From Asterias amurensis (taxonomy: Eukaryota > Echinodermata > Asteroidea > Forcipulatida > Asteriidae), in assembly GCF_032118995.1 (NCBI RefSeq), contig NC_092668.1, positions 10,519,501-10,583,500 on the forward strand: DNA of 64,000 nucleotides, in the 5' to 3' direction. Position numbers and translations under genes: made by a program. How positions within the stretch are numbered: the stretch's first letter is position 1; every line of letters begins with the position of its first letter. The notes below the pieces were generated by a model, which was given only the letters and a program-made list of their open reading frames with translations, made no database searches and was not told the DNA's origin. Below, piece by piece: positions 33,001-44,702 of the stretch.

Positions 33001-33384
33001 TTAAAGGCAGTACACCGAATTAGTAATTGTCACAGACTAGCCTTCACAGTTGGTATATCTCAACATACGCATAAAATAACAAACCTGTGAAAATTTGAGC
33101 TCAATCGGTCATCGAACTTGCGAGATAATAATGCAAGAAAAAAAACTTGTCACACGAAGTTGTGTGCGTTTAGATGGTTGATTTCGAGACCTCAAATTCT
33201 AAATCTGAGGTCTCGAAATCAAATTCTAGGAAAATTATTTCTGTCTCGAAAACTATGGCACTTCCGAGGTTGCCGTTTCTCACAATGTTTTGTACCATCA
33301 ACCTCTCCCCATTACTCATCACCAAGTGAGGTTTTGTGCTAATAATTATTTTGAGTAATTACCAATAGTGTCCACTGCCTTTAA
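33001..33384. repeat. R1 palindrome
   Basis: TTAAAGGCAG at the left and CTGCCTTTAA at the right. Core GACCTCAAATTCTAAATC then TGAGGTCTCG. Confidence 0.8.
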
Positions 33385-33662
33385 AGTGTCGATTCAATAG
33401 GCAGAAAAAGGTGTTCCCTGAACCAAACATGCGCCTCGAGATCATTCGGTTTTCCATTTACTTCATGAATTAAAACGTTCGTAAATAAAGTAAGAGGAAA
33501 ATCTGTTCGAGGGATGTTTGTGCAGTGAATCAATATATTCTACTTTTTTAACATCTTTCAAACCATATTCATGTTTTTTTTTAGCCCAAAATGCCCTATC
33601 CGAATGCAAATTGGGCTTTACCAAAGCCGGTCACTACACTGCACTGAAACTCTGTTTGGAGC

Positions 33663-34405
33663 TTAAAGGGAAGATACACTGACTATTGGTAATTGTCAAA
33701 GACCAGTGTTCTCACTTGGTGTATCTCAACATATGCATAAAATAACAAACCTGAGAAATTTTGAACTCAATTGATGATCGGAGTTGGGAGAAAATGATGA
33801 CAGAAAAACATCCTTGTTGGACGAATTTGTGTGCTTCAGATGGGATTAAAAGACTTCGAGCTAGAAGTCTTTAATTATTTTAGTGAGAAATTACCTCTAT
33901 TTCAAAAATTAAGGTTACTTTAGATGAAGTCGTTTCCGATGTTTTATACTTTCAACAGCTCTCCAAAGGTAGTTACCAAGTCAGTTTTTAAGTTAATATT
34001 TGATTTGCCAAACGCGTACCTTCCCTTTTAGGAACACGTTGCTTTGGATCGGACGAGTTGGTCTTTGAAAAGCGTTCGTAACTGTTTTTTTATAAAATGC
34101 ATATGGTTGGAAAGATGTTGCAAAAGTAGAATACAATGATCCACACAAACATGCCTAAAAAATGCATTGTTTTCCTTTTGCTTTTTGGAATAACACGGTC
34201 GGCCATTTAGAGAGTCAAAAGTTTGACTCCCATAAATGGCTGACCGTGTTAGTTGACGAGGTACATGGAAAACCACGCAACTTCAAGGCTTATATCACAC
34301 TCTACTTTAAAAAAAATCTTTCCAACCAAATGCGTTTTATAACAAACGGTTTCAAACGCTTTTTAAAGACCAACTCGACCGTTCCAAGGCAACGTGTTCC
34401 TTTAA
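33663..34405. repeat. R2 followed directly by R3
   Basis: R2 (33,663 to about 34,030) starts TTAAAGGGAAGATACACTG and ends TACCTTCCCTTTTA. R3 (about 34,031-34,405) continues GGAACACGTTGC and ends GCAACGTGTTCCTTTAA. The R3 centre is a hairpin, AGTCAAAAGTTTGACT. Confidence 0.75.
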
Positions 34406-34760
34406 ACACAAGTGAATGTTGTACCAACTTGTTCAACATGTTGAAATGATTAGCATGCTTATCATGTAACCCTGCTAAACAGATAGTTTATAGCATCTAA
34501 AACATATACAAGATCCTGAACATGTTTAGGCCTAAGGTTATATATATATATATGGAAAAAATGAGTAGGCTTACGAAACTTATGCTTAGACTTGAAATTC
34601 TACACAAAGGTTTTTTTTTTACAGTGCATACCTTTTCATAATGGGTAAACATGATACGCCCACAGCGCATACAGTGAAATACGAGATACGTCATATCCGG
34701 GTCGAAACCTGCAAATGACAGCTTTTGAGCACACACGACACATTACTTCATATCAGGCAT

Positions 34761-35012
34761 TTAAAGGGACATGTTGCCTTGGATAGGGCGAGTTGGTCTG
34801 TACAAAAGTGTTTGTAACCGTTTGTTGGGAAATGCATGATGGTTAGAAAGTTGATTGAAAAGTAGAATACAGTGATCCACACAATTAATATGCTTCTAAA
34901 TTTCACGTTGTTTTGTTTTACTTTGCGAACTAACAAGGTCGGCTATTTTGTGGCATCAACAATTTTACTCAAAATGGCGTGCCGTGTTAGTCCATGACAA
35001 CGTGTCCCTTTA
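34761..35012. repeat. R3, shortened
   Basis: Starts TTAAAGGGACATGTTGCCTT and ends ACAACGTGTCCCTTTAA. It lacks most of the right arm. Confidence 0.7.
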
Positions 35013-35137
35013 AATGCTTAAAACATGCAGTAATACGCCGCGTTGGATACCGGATATCGTCGTGTTACAAATCATTTGATAGCCTATTGTGTGAAATAAA
35101 AAATGGCTTAGAAAGTTGTTTTGAACTGAAAATCATG

Positions 35138-35524
35138 TTAAAGGCAGTGGACACTAATGGTAATTGTCAAAGACTAGTCTTCACAGTAGGTGTATCTCGA
35201 CATATGCATAAAATAACAAACCTGTGAAAACTTAAGCTCAATCGGTCGTCGAATTTGCGAGATAATAGTGAAAGAAAAAAACACCCTTGTCACACGAAGT
35301 TGTGTGCTCTCTGATGCTTGATTTCGAGACCTAACATTCTAAACTTGAGGTCTCGAAATCAAATTCGTGAAAAATTACTTCTTTCTCAAAAACTACGTCA
35401 CTTCAGAGGGAGCTGTTTCTCACAATGTTTTGTACCATCCATGTCTCCCCATTACTCGTAATCAAGAAAGGTTTTATGATGATAAATATTTTGAGTAATT
35501 ACCAATAGTGTCCACTGCCTTTAA
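35138..35524. repeat. R1 palindrome
   Basis: TTAAAGGCAGTGGACAC to GTGTCCACTGCCTTTAA with the usual GAGGTCTCGAAATCAA core, and TTAA at both borders. Confidence 0.85.
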
Positions 35525-35815
35525 CAAAACATCGTTACATCCTTGAGGAAAAGATATGTATATGATTCATGTGCACGGGAATTCTATATAGGCGTGGTTA
35601 TATTGGAACTTTGTTAAGTCGAAGAATCAACCCAGAAGGGACTACACATTTCTGAGATTTCTCAGCTTTTTTGGCGGTTTAAATAATCATTATTCTTGCA
35701 GTGGGATACTTTGTAACGCAAGGTGGCGGCAGACTCACAAGTTGAATTCACAACAGATCTGTTCACAAATACCCATTGCGCAAGTTAGCGCTTACTGTTG
35801 AATGAGGTGCATGCA

Positions 35816-36063
35816 GGGCCCAGTTCCATGGCTCTGCTTACCGTTAGCACAGAATCTGCGCTTACGGAAGCAGGGAATTCAGTGCTAACGGCAAGCGTGT
35901 TTCACGGGTTAGAGGCGAGTTTTGGCTTCTGAGCGTGCGTACTACACGTTACTAGGCATTCTACGCTTACAAGGCTAGCGCAGAAATTCGGTGCTTGCAC
36001 GTAAGCGAGGAATCGTGATCGTAAGCAGAATTCGGCGGTAAGCTTAGCCATGAAATTGGGCCC
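35816..36063. repeat. R9 foldback
   Basis: GGGCCCAGTTCCATGGCTCT facing GCCATGAAATTGGGCCC, with internal CTTACCGTTAGCACAG-like arms. Same subtype as the copy at 43,445. Confidence 0.8.
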
Positions 36064-36491
36064 TGGTGTAGCTAGCGATTAAACATGATCGCTACCTAGA
36101 CCAGCATGCACCTTATTCCATACGCGTATCGAGTGTTTGCGAAAACGCTCTATGTTTACGTTGTTCAAAGCACGCGCACATAACCAAGAATAGACCTTAT
36201 CGCAAATACCAATGCGCAAGCGCAGATTGTTGAATGAGGTGCATTGTGGGATATATATGGATCAAATTTGGATACCAGCAAGACCACAATGCACCAAATT
36301 CCAAGCTTTACGCGCGCGCCCCGGTATTTGCGAAAAGGTCTATAATGGTCTTACCTGGTAAGTATGCTAACACTTAGCGATCCTGAAGTTCACAATGGTC
36401 TTTTAACAAAAGTCATTGTGGCATCATGTCATTACAACTCTTTATTACTTGATATTTTTTTGTTGAATGTATACAGGGAGTTTGGCCCAAC

Positions 36492-39400
36492 ATGAAACAC
36501 TCTGTTCAACCTTCGAGGGGTAATGATGATGGGGCCTTGCCTCCATTCACCGTACAACAACAGATGCGATACCCTGAAATGCAGCAGCAAGGATACTATC
36601 TACAGAGTCCACCTCAGCAGTCTCAACCCTCGGTTGGTACTCCCGTTTCTGTTTTTATTTTATTTTAAAGTCACCTGGAAATATAAATTTTTTTCTTCAA
36701 ACATTAGAGTGTATGTTTCTGAACAATAAAATAATTTTTTTTTATAATTGTTTTTAACGATTTATAAATAATAAAAAAAAAATTAAAAATTAAAAAAAAA
36801 AGTTGTGTGGGCGTGACTCTGCCTACACCTTTTGTGACGTCAATCAAGGAACACTTCGCCTCGATCGAACATCGAACACGTACGTGCAAGTACTTTCAAG
36901 TCCTAGTCGTGAGTTTGTACGTTTCGAAAAAGGTTTGTTCTTGCATTTTCCGGCAATGTCGACCAGGTATATTGCTGCTGGATAAAGCAAAACAACTAAA
37001 GATGGGGTCAGTTTGCAAGTCTTTTCCAGCACTGTGCAGCAAACACTTCGAGCCGTCGTGCTTCGAGAATCCGGAATACGCTACACATTTTGACATGAAG
37101 AGAAAAGTTCTTTTCTAAAACATGACGCCATCCCAACAATTTTTCCAGCTAGTGGGGAAGTCGAAGAAGGTACATGAAAGACGTAACGAACCTAAAGGAG
37201 CATTTGCCTAACGTGAAACAAAAATCCGGTATTGTTTCAAATTTGAGGGCATGTTTTTAGCTTGCGCCAAGCATCACTATCTTGTGTTGGCACTGCATGT
37301 GATTCATCGCGCCTCAATTGACGTCACGAACAGCGCCCTCTCGGTCGGGCTTGTTTTCAAATTTGTAAATAACATGGAAACTAATGTTTTTATACCTTAG
37401 TTAATTATTTGTTCATATTCCACTCATTAAAACACACATTTTAGTGACAAAAGCTTTATTTTCACAAAATACCACTTCCAGGTGACTTTAATAATGGGGG
37501 ACTTTTGGGACGCTAGGTGGCAGCAAGCTTACCTGGTAAATCCACTGTTCTCGGTAATGTGCGCATGCTCAGAACTACGTTAACAATGGAAAGTTACCTG
37601 GTAAATCTGCTGCCACCTAGCGTTCAAACGTCTCCCATGTTGATATGCAAGTCGCAAGGCCTGAAGGCCACTTCATAGTGTGGGCTACAAATCAAATATT
37701 TGTCCGGGTCCGTTGCCACCCTCTCAATGGGCTGAAACAAGGTTCCCCATTTACAGTCCATATACAGATGTAAGCTTGGGTATCATCCATCAGAAGCCTG
37801 GCTGGTAGAGCAGAAAGCACTGCCTCCCAAACTTTACGAAGCAATCATGGCTAAGTGTCTTGCTTAAGGATATAGGTGTCACGACCTGGACTCGAACCCA
37901 CACTCTGCTGTTCAGAATCACCATAGCTTGAATGGTCCTCTTAACCGCTAGTCCTTTGAAATAACCTTTTAAACAACGGGTTTAAAATTTGAATGAGATA
38001 ATGTGAATATTTAAATAAGGCAACTTGTGAAATTATTAGGCTATGTGAATAATGTTGATTTGTTTAAAACCATTGTTAACCAAGGTGAGATTATCAGCAC
38101 AGCTAACTATGGTGTACAAAATTGTTATAGACATACATCAAGGTGGCATACAAGCAACGACAAGACTTTGGCAAAGAGGGGATAAAAAAAATACCCTTAA
38201 AGGCAGTGGACACTATTGGTAATTGTCAAAGACTAGCCTCCACAGTTGGTGTGTCTCAATATATGCATAAAATAACAAACCTGTGAAAATTGGAGCTCAA
38301 TCGGTCATCAAAGTTGCGAGATAATAATGAAAGAAGAAAACAACCTAGTCACACGAAGTTGTGTGCGTTTAGATGGTTGATTTCGAGACCTCAAGTTCTC
38401 GAAAACGATGGCACTTCAGAGGGAGCCGTTTCTCACAATGTTTTATACCATCAACCTCTCCCCATTACTCGTCACCAATATAGGTTTTATGCCAATAATT
38501 ATTTTGAGTATTTACCAATAGTGTCCACTGCCTTTAATTTAGATAAGATCTTAATTACTTGTTTTTCACCCAACAGCCACAAGCGCAGCATGCTAATCAA
38601 CAACGAATGGAACAGCATTATGCAAATCAGCAGTATGCACAACAACAACATGCGCAACAACACTATGCAAATCAGCAGCACGCCCAGCAACGGCAACAGC
38701 AACAACAAAGAGTACAGCCAAAACAACAGCAGCAACAACAACAAAGAGTACAGCCGAAACAACAACAACAACAACAACAACAACGTCAACAGCCTAAACA
38801 AGGTCAACAACCAAAGCAACAGAAACAAAAGAACGCCCAACAACCAAAACAACAACAACAACAACAGCAACAGAGATCCAAACAGCCAGCTGGCAAACAA
38901 GGACAACAGCAGAGAAGCCAGCCCAGGAAGCAGTCCTTCCGGCGTTTTCGACGCGCCCCTCCCGGCGTCGAAGTCAGCCATTGCATCAAATACACCATCT
39001 TCTTTCTAAATTTTATCTTCTGGTTGTTGGGTGTTTTTTTGCTGGGCTTCGGAATATGGGGAGTGGTCTCGAAAGCGTTAGCCAGTATCGAGGTCATAGC
39101 TGAGGTACGTAGCAAACTTAATTTATTAAAGGGCTGTGTCGTCTTGATCAAATTATGCCTTCTCACCGAAGGTCTATAGCCAGCCTTTGCCTGTTTTAAA
39201 GATATTTCCATGGTAAATGTTCCACCAGTCTATCCAACCTTGTTCCTCCTGTCAGGGTGTTTGAGTGCGAGACCAGGCTTTCTGCTTGTTCTCATCCTTA
39301 TACTGTGGCTGTGCCGAGATGTAGAACAGAGCCACTCCAGTAGCTTTTTCCCTCGTACTGCATCTCTTTGGAACCCCTTGCCTGGTGCATGTTTTCCTTC

Positions 39401-41189
39401 ATCCTATGATCTTCCATCTTTTAAGAGGAATGTCAATTCCTACCTTCAGCTCCACTGAGTTTCTGCATTTCTATGTTTTCTTCCTTGTAGCCCTAAACCT
39501 AGAGTGGCCTTTAGCCTTGTTTTGGGCGACTTGCATAAATTTTTTTTAAAAATGCCTGTTGCTGTATGGAATTATGAACTCTCACGTAGTTGCTGCACGT
39601 GTGCGGGCGCTCTCCATATAGAAAGTTCCATACAGTCACATGCCTGATTTGGTCATGACGACATAGCCCCTTTAACTTTAAAAGAACCTTGACTTGACTT
39701 AACCTGACTAATACTCAAAAATGCCGTCCACCCCCTTAAATAGAGCCCCTTTTAAAATCTGGTCTAGACTACCATTTGAAAATGTCCCTTCTACTCTATA
39801 TTATGACCACAGGTTGCAGGTGTTGGTTTCGATCCCATGTACGGGTTTATCATCGTGGGTGCCATCATCTTCATTCTAGCGACCAGTGGTTGTATCGGTG
39901 CACTGAGAGAGAATACATGCATGCTCAAGTTCTTCGTCTACTCCCTCATCCTCATCTTCCTGGCTGAGATCACACTCGGTGTCTTGGCGTACTTCTACCA
40001 GGACGCAGTGTTTCAAATCTTGGAAAAGTGGCTGGATAAATCGATAGAGGAATATTATGGTACAGTGTTCCTCTGGTTTTTAACTTCAAATTACTTATTT
40101 GTCTTGCAAAAAGAGAGACGGTGAGAATTCACGAAACACGCGGTTTTAGGTAGTCTTGGTGCAAGATGTTTCTCGTTTTCCTTGGCCCACTAACCGCCCC
40201 GCGAGATACGTTTCTCGGGGCGAGTCAGGTGAGTGACAGGGGCGGTCGATGTGGGCGCTATTATACACCAAGACGTCTCGCACCAAGACTTGGACATTTA
40301 CAGTAGCTGTAACCGCCAATTCGCATTTCACATTCTAACAGTAGATAGAGCTTCAGTTCCGCATCTTAGGCCTTGCGGCGCTCTATAATCTTTGACTGTG
40401 CTTAATTATATTCATTTGTTATAGAAGAGTTTGCGGTAACACCATGTAATGACTATCTCTAATTGAGTTGGGGTGGTTCTGAAAAGAACCGTTGGACCCA
40501 ACGGTTCTTTTCAGAACCACCCCAACTCAATTAGAGATAGTCATTACATGGTGTTACCCCAACGGTTCTTTTCAGAACCACCCCAACTCAATTAGAGATA
40601 GTCATTACATGGTGTTACCGCAAACTCTTCTATATCATATTTCCACCACGCAAAGTTTCAAATCCTACTTATATTCATTTGTTGTTCAATTCAGATGATC
40701 CCGACACGCAGTTTATTATGGATTCCCTACAAGAAAGTCTTCAATGCTGTGGGTCGGCAAAGGGACCGGAAGACTGGGAGCAAAACATGTGAGTAGCACA
40801 ACAATAGAACTCAACTCTCTACTCGTGTGGTTGACACTACTACTCGAGCCTGTGGGTTCGATTCCCTGTCGGTACAGACCTTTGGAGAGACCTTTTAAAG
40901 TCACCTGGAAATATAATTTTTTTCTTTCAAACATAAGAGTATATGCTTACGAACAATAACACAATTTTTTAGTAATTGTTTGTCACGATTTATATGTTTA
41001 AAAAATATATAAGTTGTTTGGGGGGGCTGACTCCGCCTACCCCTTTTGTGACGTCAATCGAGGCAGACTTTGACTGCAATGCGTATAGCAAACACACGTG
41101 CAAAGTACATGTACGTCCAAGTCGTGAGTTGGTACATTTCAAAAAGTGTTTTTTCTGCATTCAGCAGCAATACATTTCGGCATTGCCGG

Positions 41190-41222
<33 letters not shown>

Positions 41223-42485
41223 CGTCACGAACAGCGCCCTCTCGGGTCGGGGTCTACTCTTAAATTTGTAAATAACATAAGAACTGATTTTGTAAAACCT
41301 TAGTTAACTGTTTTTATCACATTCCACTCATCAAAACACATATATTAGTGACAAAAGCTTTATTTTGAAAAAATACCACTTCCAGGTGACATGTCCAGTG
41401 GATTGTGTAATGCACTTTGAAAAAAAATCACTGCACTTAATTGTGTAAAGAGAAGGGATTCGCCCCGACGTTCCTGGGCCCAATTTCATAGCGCTGCTTA
41501 ACGGTAAGCAAATTTGCGTGCTTACTGTAGCAGAAAAATTGCTTAAAGCCTTTGCGTATTTCACAGGTTAGCAGACAAAATTGGGCGGCCATATTGCGTG
41601 TTTACCGTGAATTTGCATTGTGACGTCATTTGTTTTCGTGCGGTAAGCACCGGAAGGTTTTTTGAGCATGCCTTTTCGTGTGCTTACGGTTAGCAGTGCT
41701 ATGAAATATAAATTGCACAGTAAGCACAAAATCGGCCGCTAAGCAGCGCTTTGAAATTGGGCCCTGATGGTTTGGTTGGCCGGTGGTGCTATAAGGAAAA
41801 CCGTCTAGAAGCTACAAGTTATTACTTGAAATTAAAATTAATAATGTACGATTGAGTGCATGAGCGTCACCGAATGACGAATTTAAGCGCACGCTAAGAA
41901 GTCACTATATGGCGCTTTTTGAACCCACGGCTTTGGCTTTGGATTCGGCTTCAGGCTCCGTTCTCCTCTCGTCTGGAGCCCTGAGCACGTACGCAAAGCA
42001 AGCGCAATAATTTGTCAAAACAACCGCGGGGCCAAGCTAGACTGAGCCGAATCTGAAGCCTAGGCCGTGGTTTCGAAAAGGGCCTGTGCAACTTAATGAT
42101 TATTGATGTCACAAATTAATCAATATCTTCTGTAAAAATTTACATAATTATATTAGCTTTGATTTTCATTCTACCCAGATATTTCAGTTGTGATTCTCCG
42201 GCTATCTCACGTTGTAGCGTGCCTTACTCGTGTTGTATGCCAGACGATGATGGAGTGGTCAACTACCAGTGTGGGTTTCAGGCGCTTTCCCTGGATGCCT
42301 CGGCTGACGTCATCCGGCAGCAAGTGTTTACCACTGGGTGTGTGGAAGGAATGAAGAGTTGGTTCATTACCAACGCCATTGCGCTTGGTATAGCTGGAGG
42401 TATACTGATCGTATTGGAATGTCTGGTCATCTGCCTCACTAAGGCACTCATTAATGATATCGAATGCGTCAAATCTTACTGGTAG
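36492..42485 (+). CDS. TspanC8-class tetraspanin with Gln-rich N-terminus (TSPAN33-like)
   Basis: Five coding exons: 36,492-36,632, 38,577-39,104, 39,813-40,059, 40,695-40,788 and 42,179-42,485, encoding 438 aa, complete and in phase. Four membrane segments lie at about residues 183-208, 234-254, 261-285 and 399-423. The large extracellular loop (286-398) holds CCG, YFSC, RC, SCC, CG and GC. That makes eight cysteines (323, 324, 341, 349, 355, 356, 368, 391), the TspanC8 mark. CSVPYSCC is as in vertebrate TSPAN33. Family members escort and traffic ADAM10; that role is inferred. Odd: about 182 residues precede the first membrane segment, against about 20 in most tetraspanins. They consist largely of Gln with Pro, Lys, His and Ala and end in a basic RKQSFRRFRR patch. 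Exon 1 ends at a weak donor (TCG then GTTGGT), the least certain border; its phase fits. Confidence 0.88.
36665..37491. repeat. R7 in tetraspanin intron 1
   Basis: TTAAAGTCACCTGGAAA to CTTCCAGGTGACTTTAA. It is longer than the other copies (about 827 bp), with extra interior sequence. It begins only 32 bp after the exon 1 donor. The right half includes CGTCACGAACAGCGCCCTCT, shared with the other R7 copies. Confidence 0.8.
37497..37636. repeat. GGTGGCAGCAG foldback (R8) with CTCF-like arms
   Basis: The left arm is GGGACGCTAGGTGGCAGCA, the right arm TGCTGCCACCTAGCGTT. The inner arms are TTACCTGGTAAATC and the facing word, with a central GCGCATGCTCAG. Each arm contains TAGGTGGCAG, close to the CTCF core consensus. 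Confidence 0.8.
37660..37955 (-). mobile_element. tRNA-derived SINE, minus strand
   Basis: The minus strand reads ACTAGCGGTTAAGAGGACC (A-box side), then GTGTGGGTTCGAGTCC (B-box) and GTGACACCTATATCCTTAAG. Same family as 25,491. In tetraspanin intron 1. Confidence 0.7.
38197..38537. repeat. R1 palindrome, shortened, before exon 2
   Basis: Ends 39 bp upstream of the tetraspanin exon 2 acceptor. It has lost about 45 bp of the central hairpin. TTAA at both borders. Confidence 0.8.
38650..38920 (+). repeat. CAA/CAG-rich coding repeat
   Basis: In-frame run in tetraspanin exon 2. Gln is encoded mostly by CAA with some CAG, broken by AGAGTACAGCC-type spacers coding RVQPK. Mixed codons argue for an old, protein-selected tract rather than a fresh triplet expansion. 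The minus strand is open as a Leu-rich shadow (38,499-38,981), which is not a gene. Confidence 0.85.
39210..39680 (+). mobile_element. 3' end of a LINE in tetraspanin intron 2
   Basis: The plus strand encodes SHSSSFFPRTASLWNPLPGA and CFPSSYDLPSFKRNVNSYL, the C-terminal end of a CR1/RTE-X-like LINE ORF2. It is followed by a tail, GTGGCCTTTAGCCTTG then TTTTGGGCGACTTGCA. That tail resembles the 3' end of the SINE at 49,285-49,740. Confidence 0.75.
40424..40632. repeat. Long palindrome with histone-type hairpins
   Basis: Three 61 bp units. The first is inverted (40,434-40,495) and the next two are direct (40,498-40,558, 40,559-40,619). Each holds GGTTCTTTTCAGAACC preceded by CCAAC and followed by ACC. 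The outer arms are AGAAGAGTTTGCGGTAACAC and its perfect inverse. It ends about 60 bp before tetraspanin exon 4. The unit recurs in changed form at 62,774. Confidence 0.85.
40895..41391. repeat. R7 in tetraspanin intron 4
   Basis: TTAAAGTCACCTGGAAA to CACTTCCAGGTGACA, interrupted by a run of about 30 A near 41,190. Confidence 0.8.
41476..41764. repeat. R9 foldback in tetraspanin intron 4
   Basis: GGGCCCAATTTCATAGCGCT facing AGCGCTTTGAAATTGGGCCC, about 289 bp. Confidence 0.8.
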
Positions 42486-42503
42486 ACCCGGCCCCGAGTC
42501 AAT

Positions 42504-42605
42504 GGGTGCGTTCGTTTAGCTTCCCTGGGTCGACCCCGGTGTGTGGTGGGTTTTTTTCCAGGACGAACGTGGGTAATTATCTGCACACGTTCGTCCTGGG
42601 AAAAT
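42504..42605. repeat. Half of a GGGTGCGTTCG foldback after the tetraspanin stop
   Basis: Begins 19 bp after the stop codon, so it probably lies in the 3' untranslated region. Left arm and centre (ACGTTCGTCCTGG) are present; the right arm is missing. Confidence 0.7.
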
Positions 42606-42627
42606 GGCTTTTTTTAAAGGAACTTGG

Positions 42628-43330
42628 AAGGCAGTGGACACTATTGGTAATTGTCAAAGACTAGCCTTCACAGTTGGTGTATCTCAACATTATGCATAAA
42701 ATAACAAACCTGTGAAAATTTGAGCTCAATCGGTCATCGAACTTGCAAGATAGTAATGAAAGAAAAAAACACCCTTGTCACACGAAGTTGTGTGCGTTTA
42801 GATTCGTGGAAAATACTTCTTTCTCGAAAACTATGGCACTTCAGAGGGAGCCGTTTCTCACAATGTTTTATACCATCAACCTCTTCCCATTACTCGTCAC
42901 CAAGAAAGATTTTATGCTAATAATTGCTTTGAGTAATTACCAATAGTGTCCACTGCCTTTAAAGGGAAGGTACACGTTTGGTAATTACTCGAAACAAATA
43001 ATATCATAACAAAACTTACTTGGACGAGTAATGGAGAGCTGTTGATAGTACAAAACATTGTGAGAAACGGCTCCCTCTGAAGTAGCTTAGGTTTTGAGAA
43101 AGAGGTAATTTCTCACTCAGATAATAAAAGACTTCTAACCATAAGTCTTTTATTCCTATCTGAAAGCACACAATTTCGTTCAACGTTCGTTTTTTCTTTC
43201 ATAATTTTCTCGCAACTTCGAAGACCAATTGGGCCCAGATTTTCACAGGCTCATTACTGTATGCTTATGTTGGGATACACCATGTGAGAAGACTGGTCTT
43301 TGACAATTACCAATAGCGTCCAGTGTCCTT
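42628..43330. repeat. R1 followed by R2 sharing TTTAAA
   Basis: R1 (about 42,628-42,962, core shortened) ends GCCTTTAA. R2 (42,959 to about 43,330) starts with the same TTAA and continues AGGGAAGGTACACGTTTGG. Confidence 0.75.
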
Positions 43331-43444
43331 GAAAGAATACACAATAAACAGTTTAATGTATACCCTCTTGTTTCCAAAACCTACCACACAGCTGTCAATT
43401 CGATCGAATACTGCTCTCGCGAGATCACTGCTCTAGCACGAACT

Positions 43445-43686
43445 GGGCCCAATTTCATGCCTCTGCTTACCGCCGAATTCTGCGCTTACGATCATGATTA
43501 CGTGCAAGCGCCGAATTTCTGCGCTAGCCTTGTAAGCGCAGAATGCCTAGTAACGTGGAGCACGCAAGCGCAGAAGCCAAAATTCGCTGCTAACCGGTGA
43601 AATACGCTTGCCGTAAGCACAGAATTCCCTGCTTCCGTAAGCGCCGATTCTGTGCTTACGGTAAGCAGAGCCATGAAATTGGGCCC
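43445..43686. repeat. R9 foldback
   Basis: GGGCCCAATTTCATGCCTCT facing GCCATGAAATTGGGCCC. A clean palindrome between the tetraspanin and CLCA genes. Confidence 0.8.
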
Positions 43687-44120
43687 TGTTGTTTGCCGAC
43701 GTGTTGTCGTGAGAGACGTAGTCTCGCGGGCCAGCAGTCTCGCGAGAATATCGCGGGGAGGTTCGGAATAGAGTCGGAACGCTATCACCGCGACAGAATT
43801 TTAACGACTTGTCCACAAGTCTACACAGCTGTTGACTTGTGAAGATTTAATCAAGCTCTGTGCTTCTGTACTTGTGAAAATAACGATTAATGCATCAATT
43901 CGAATAATGAACTGTTTGGGTTTTTGTGTGTATATTTTTCTCAGCGTAACAAATACACATGAGTATGGGAATACAATTTTACTTTTTATTTCATGCATTT
44001 ATCAAATCATTTAGTCAGATATCATGCATTAAAGTGATTTCTATTTTAGAGCTCTACACGTTGTTCGTAAGAGTTGCCAGCGAATGAACTGTTAAAATTT
44101 ATAACTAAAAGGCCGTTTTC

Positions 44121-44702
44121 TAAAGGCAGTGGACACTATTTGTTACTCAACTCTAAATAATTGTAAGAAAACAAACTTACTTGGTAACAAGCAATGCGGA
44201 GCTGTTGAATGTATAAAACACTGTGAGAAACAGCTCCACCGAAGTACTGTAGTTTTCGAGAAAGACGTAATTCCCTCGAACTTGGTATCGAGACCTCGGA
44301 TTTTGAGGTCCCGAAATCAAGCATCTGAAAGCACACAATTTCGTGTGACAAAGTTGTATTTTCTTCTTTTACTATCTCGCAACTTCGACGACCAATTGAG
44401 TTCAAATTTGTACAGGATTTTATTTTTTGCATATGTTGAGATACACCAAGTGAGAAGACTGGTCTTTCAATAACCAATGGTGTCCAGTGTCTTTAAAGGC
44501 AGCGAACACTTTTGGTAATTGTCAAAGACTAGCCTTCACAGTTGGGGTATCTCAACATATGCATAACTTAACAAACCTGTGAAAATTTGAGCTCAATCGG
44601 TCATCGAACTTGCGAGATAATAATGCATTTACTCGTAACCAAGAAAGGTTTTATGCTAATAATTATTTTGAGTCAATTACCAATAGTGTCCACTGTCTTT
44701 AA
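44121..44702. repeat. Two R1 copies sharing one TTAA
   Basis: 44,121-44,496 is near full length. 44,493-44,702 has lost its centre. They share TTTAAA at the junction. Confidence 0.75.

Noticed and set aside
38499-38981. Leu-rich 160-codon frame on the minus strand
   Set aside because: It is the antisense shadow of the CAA/CAG Gln tract of the tetraspanin exon.
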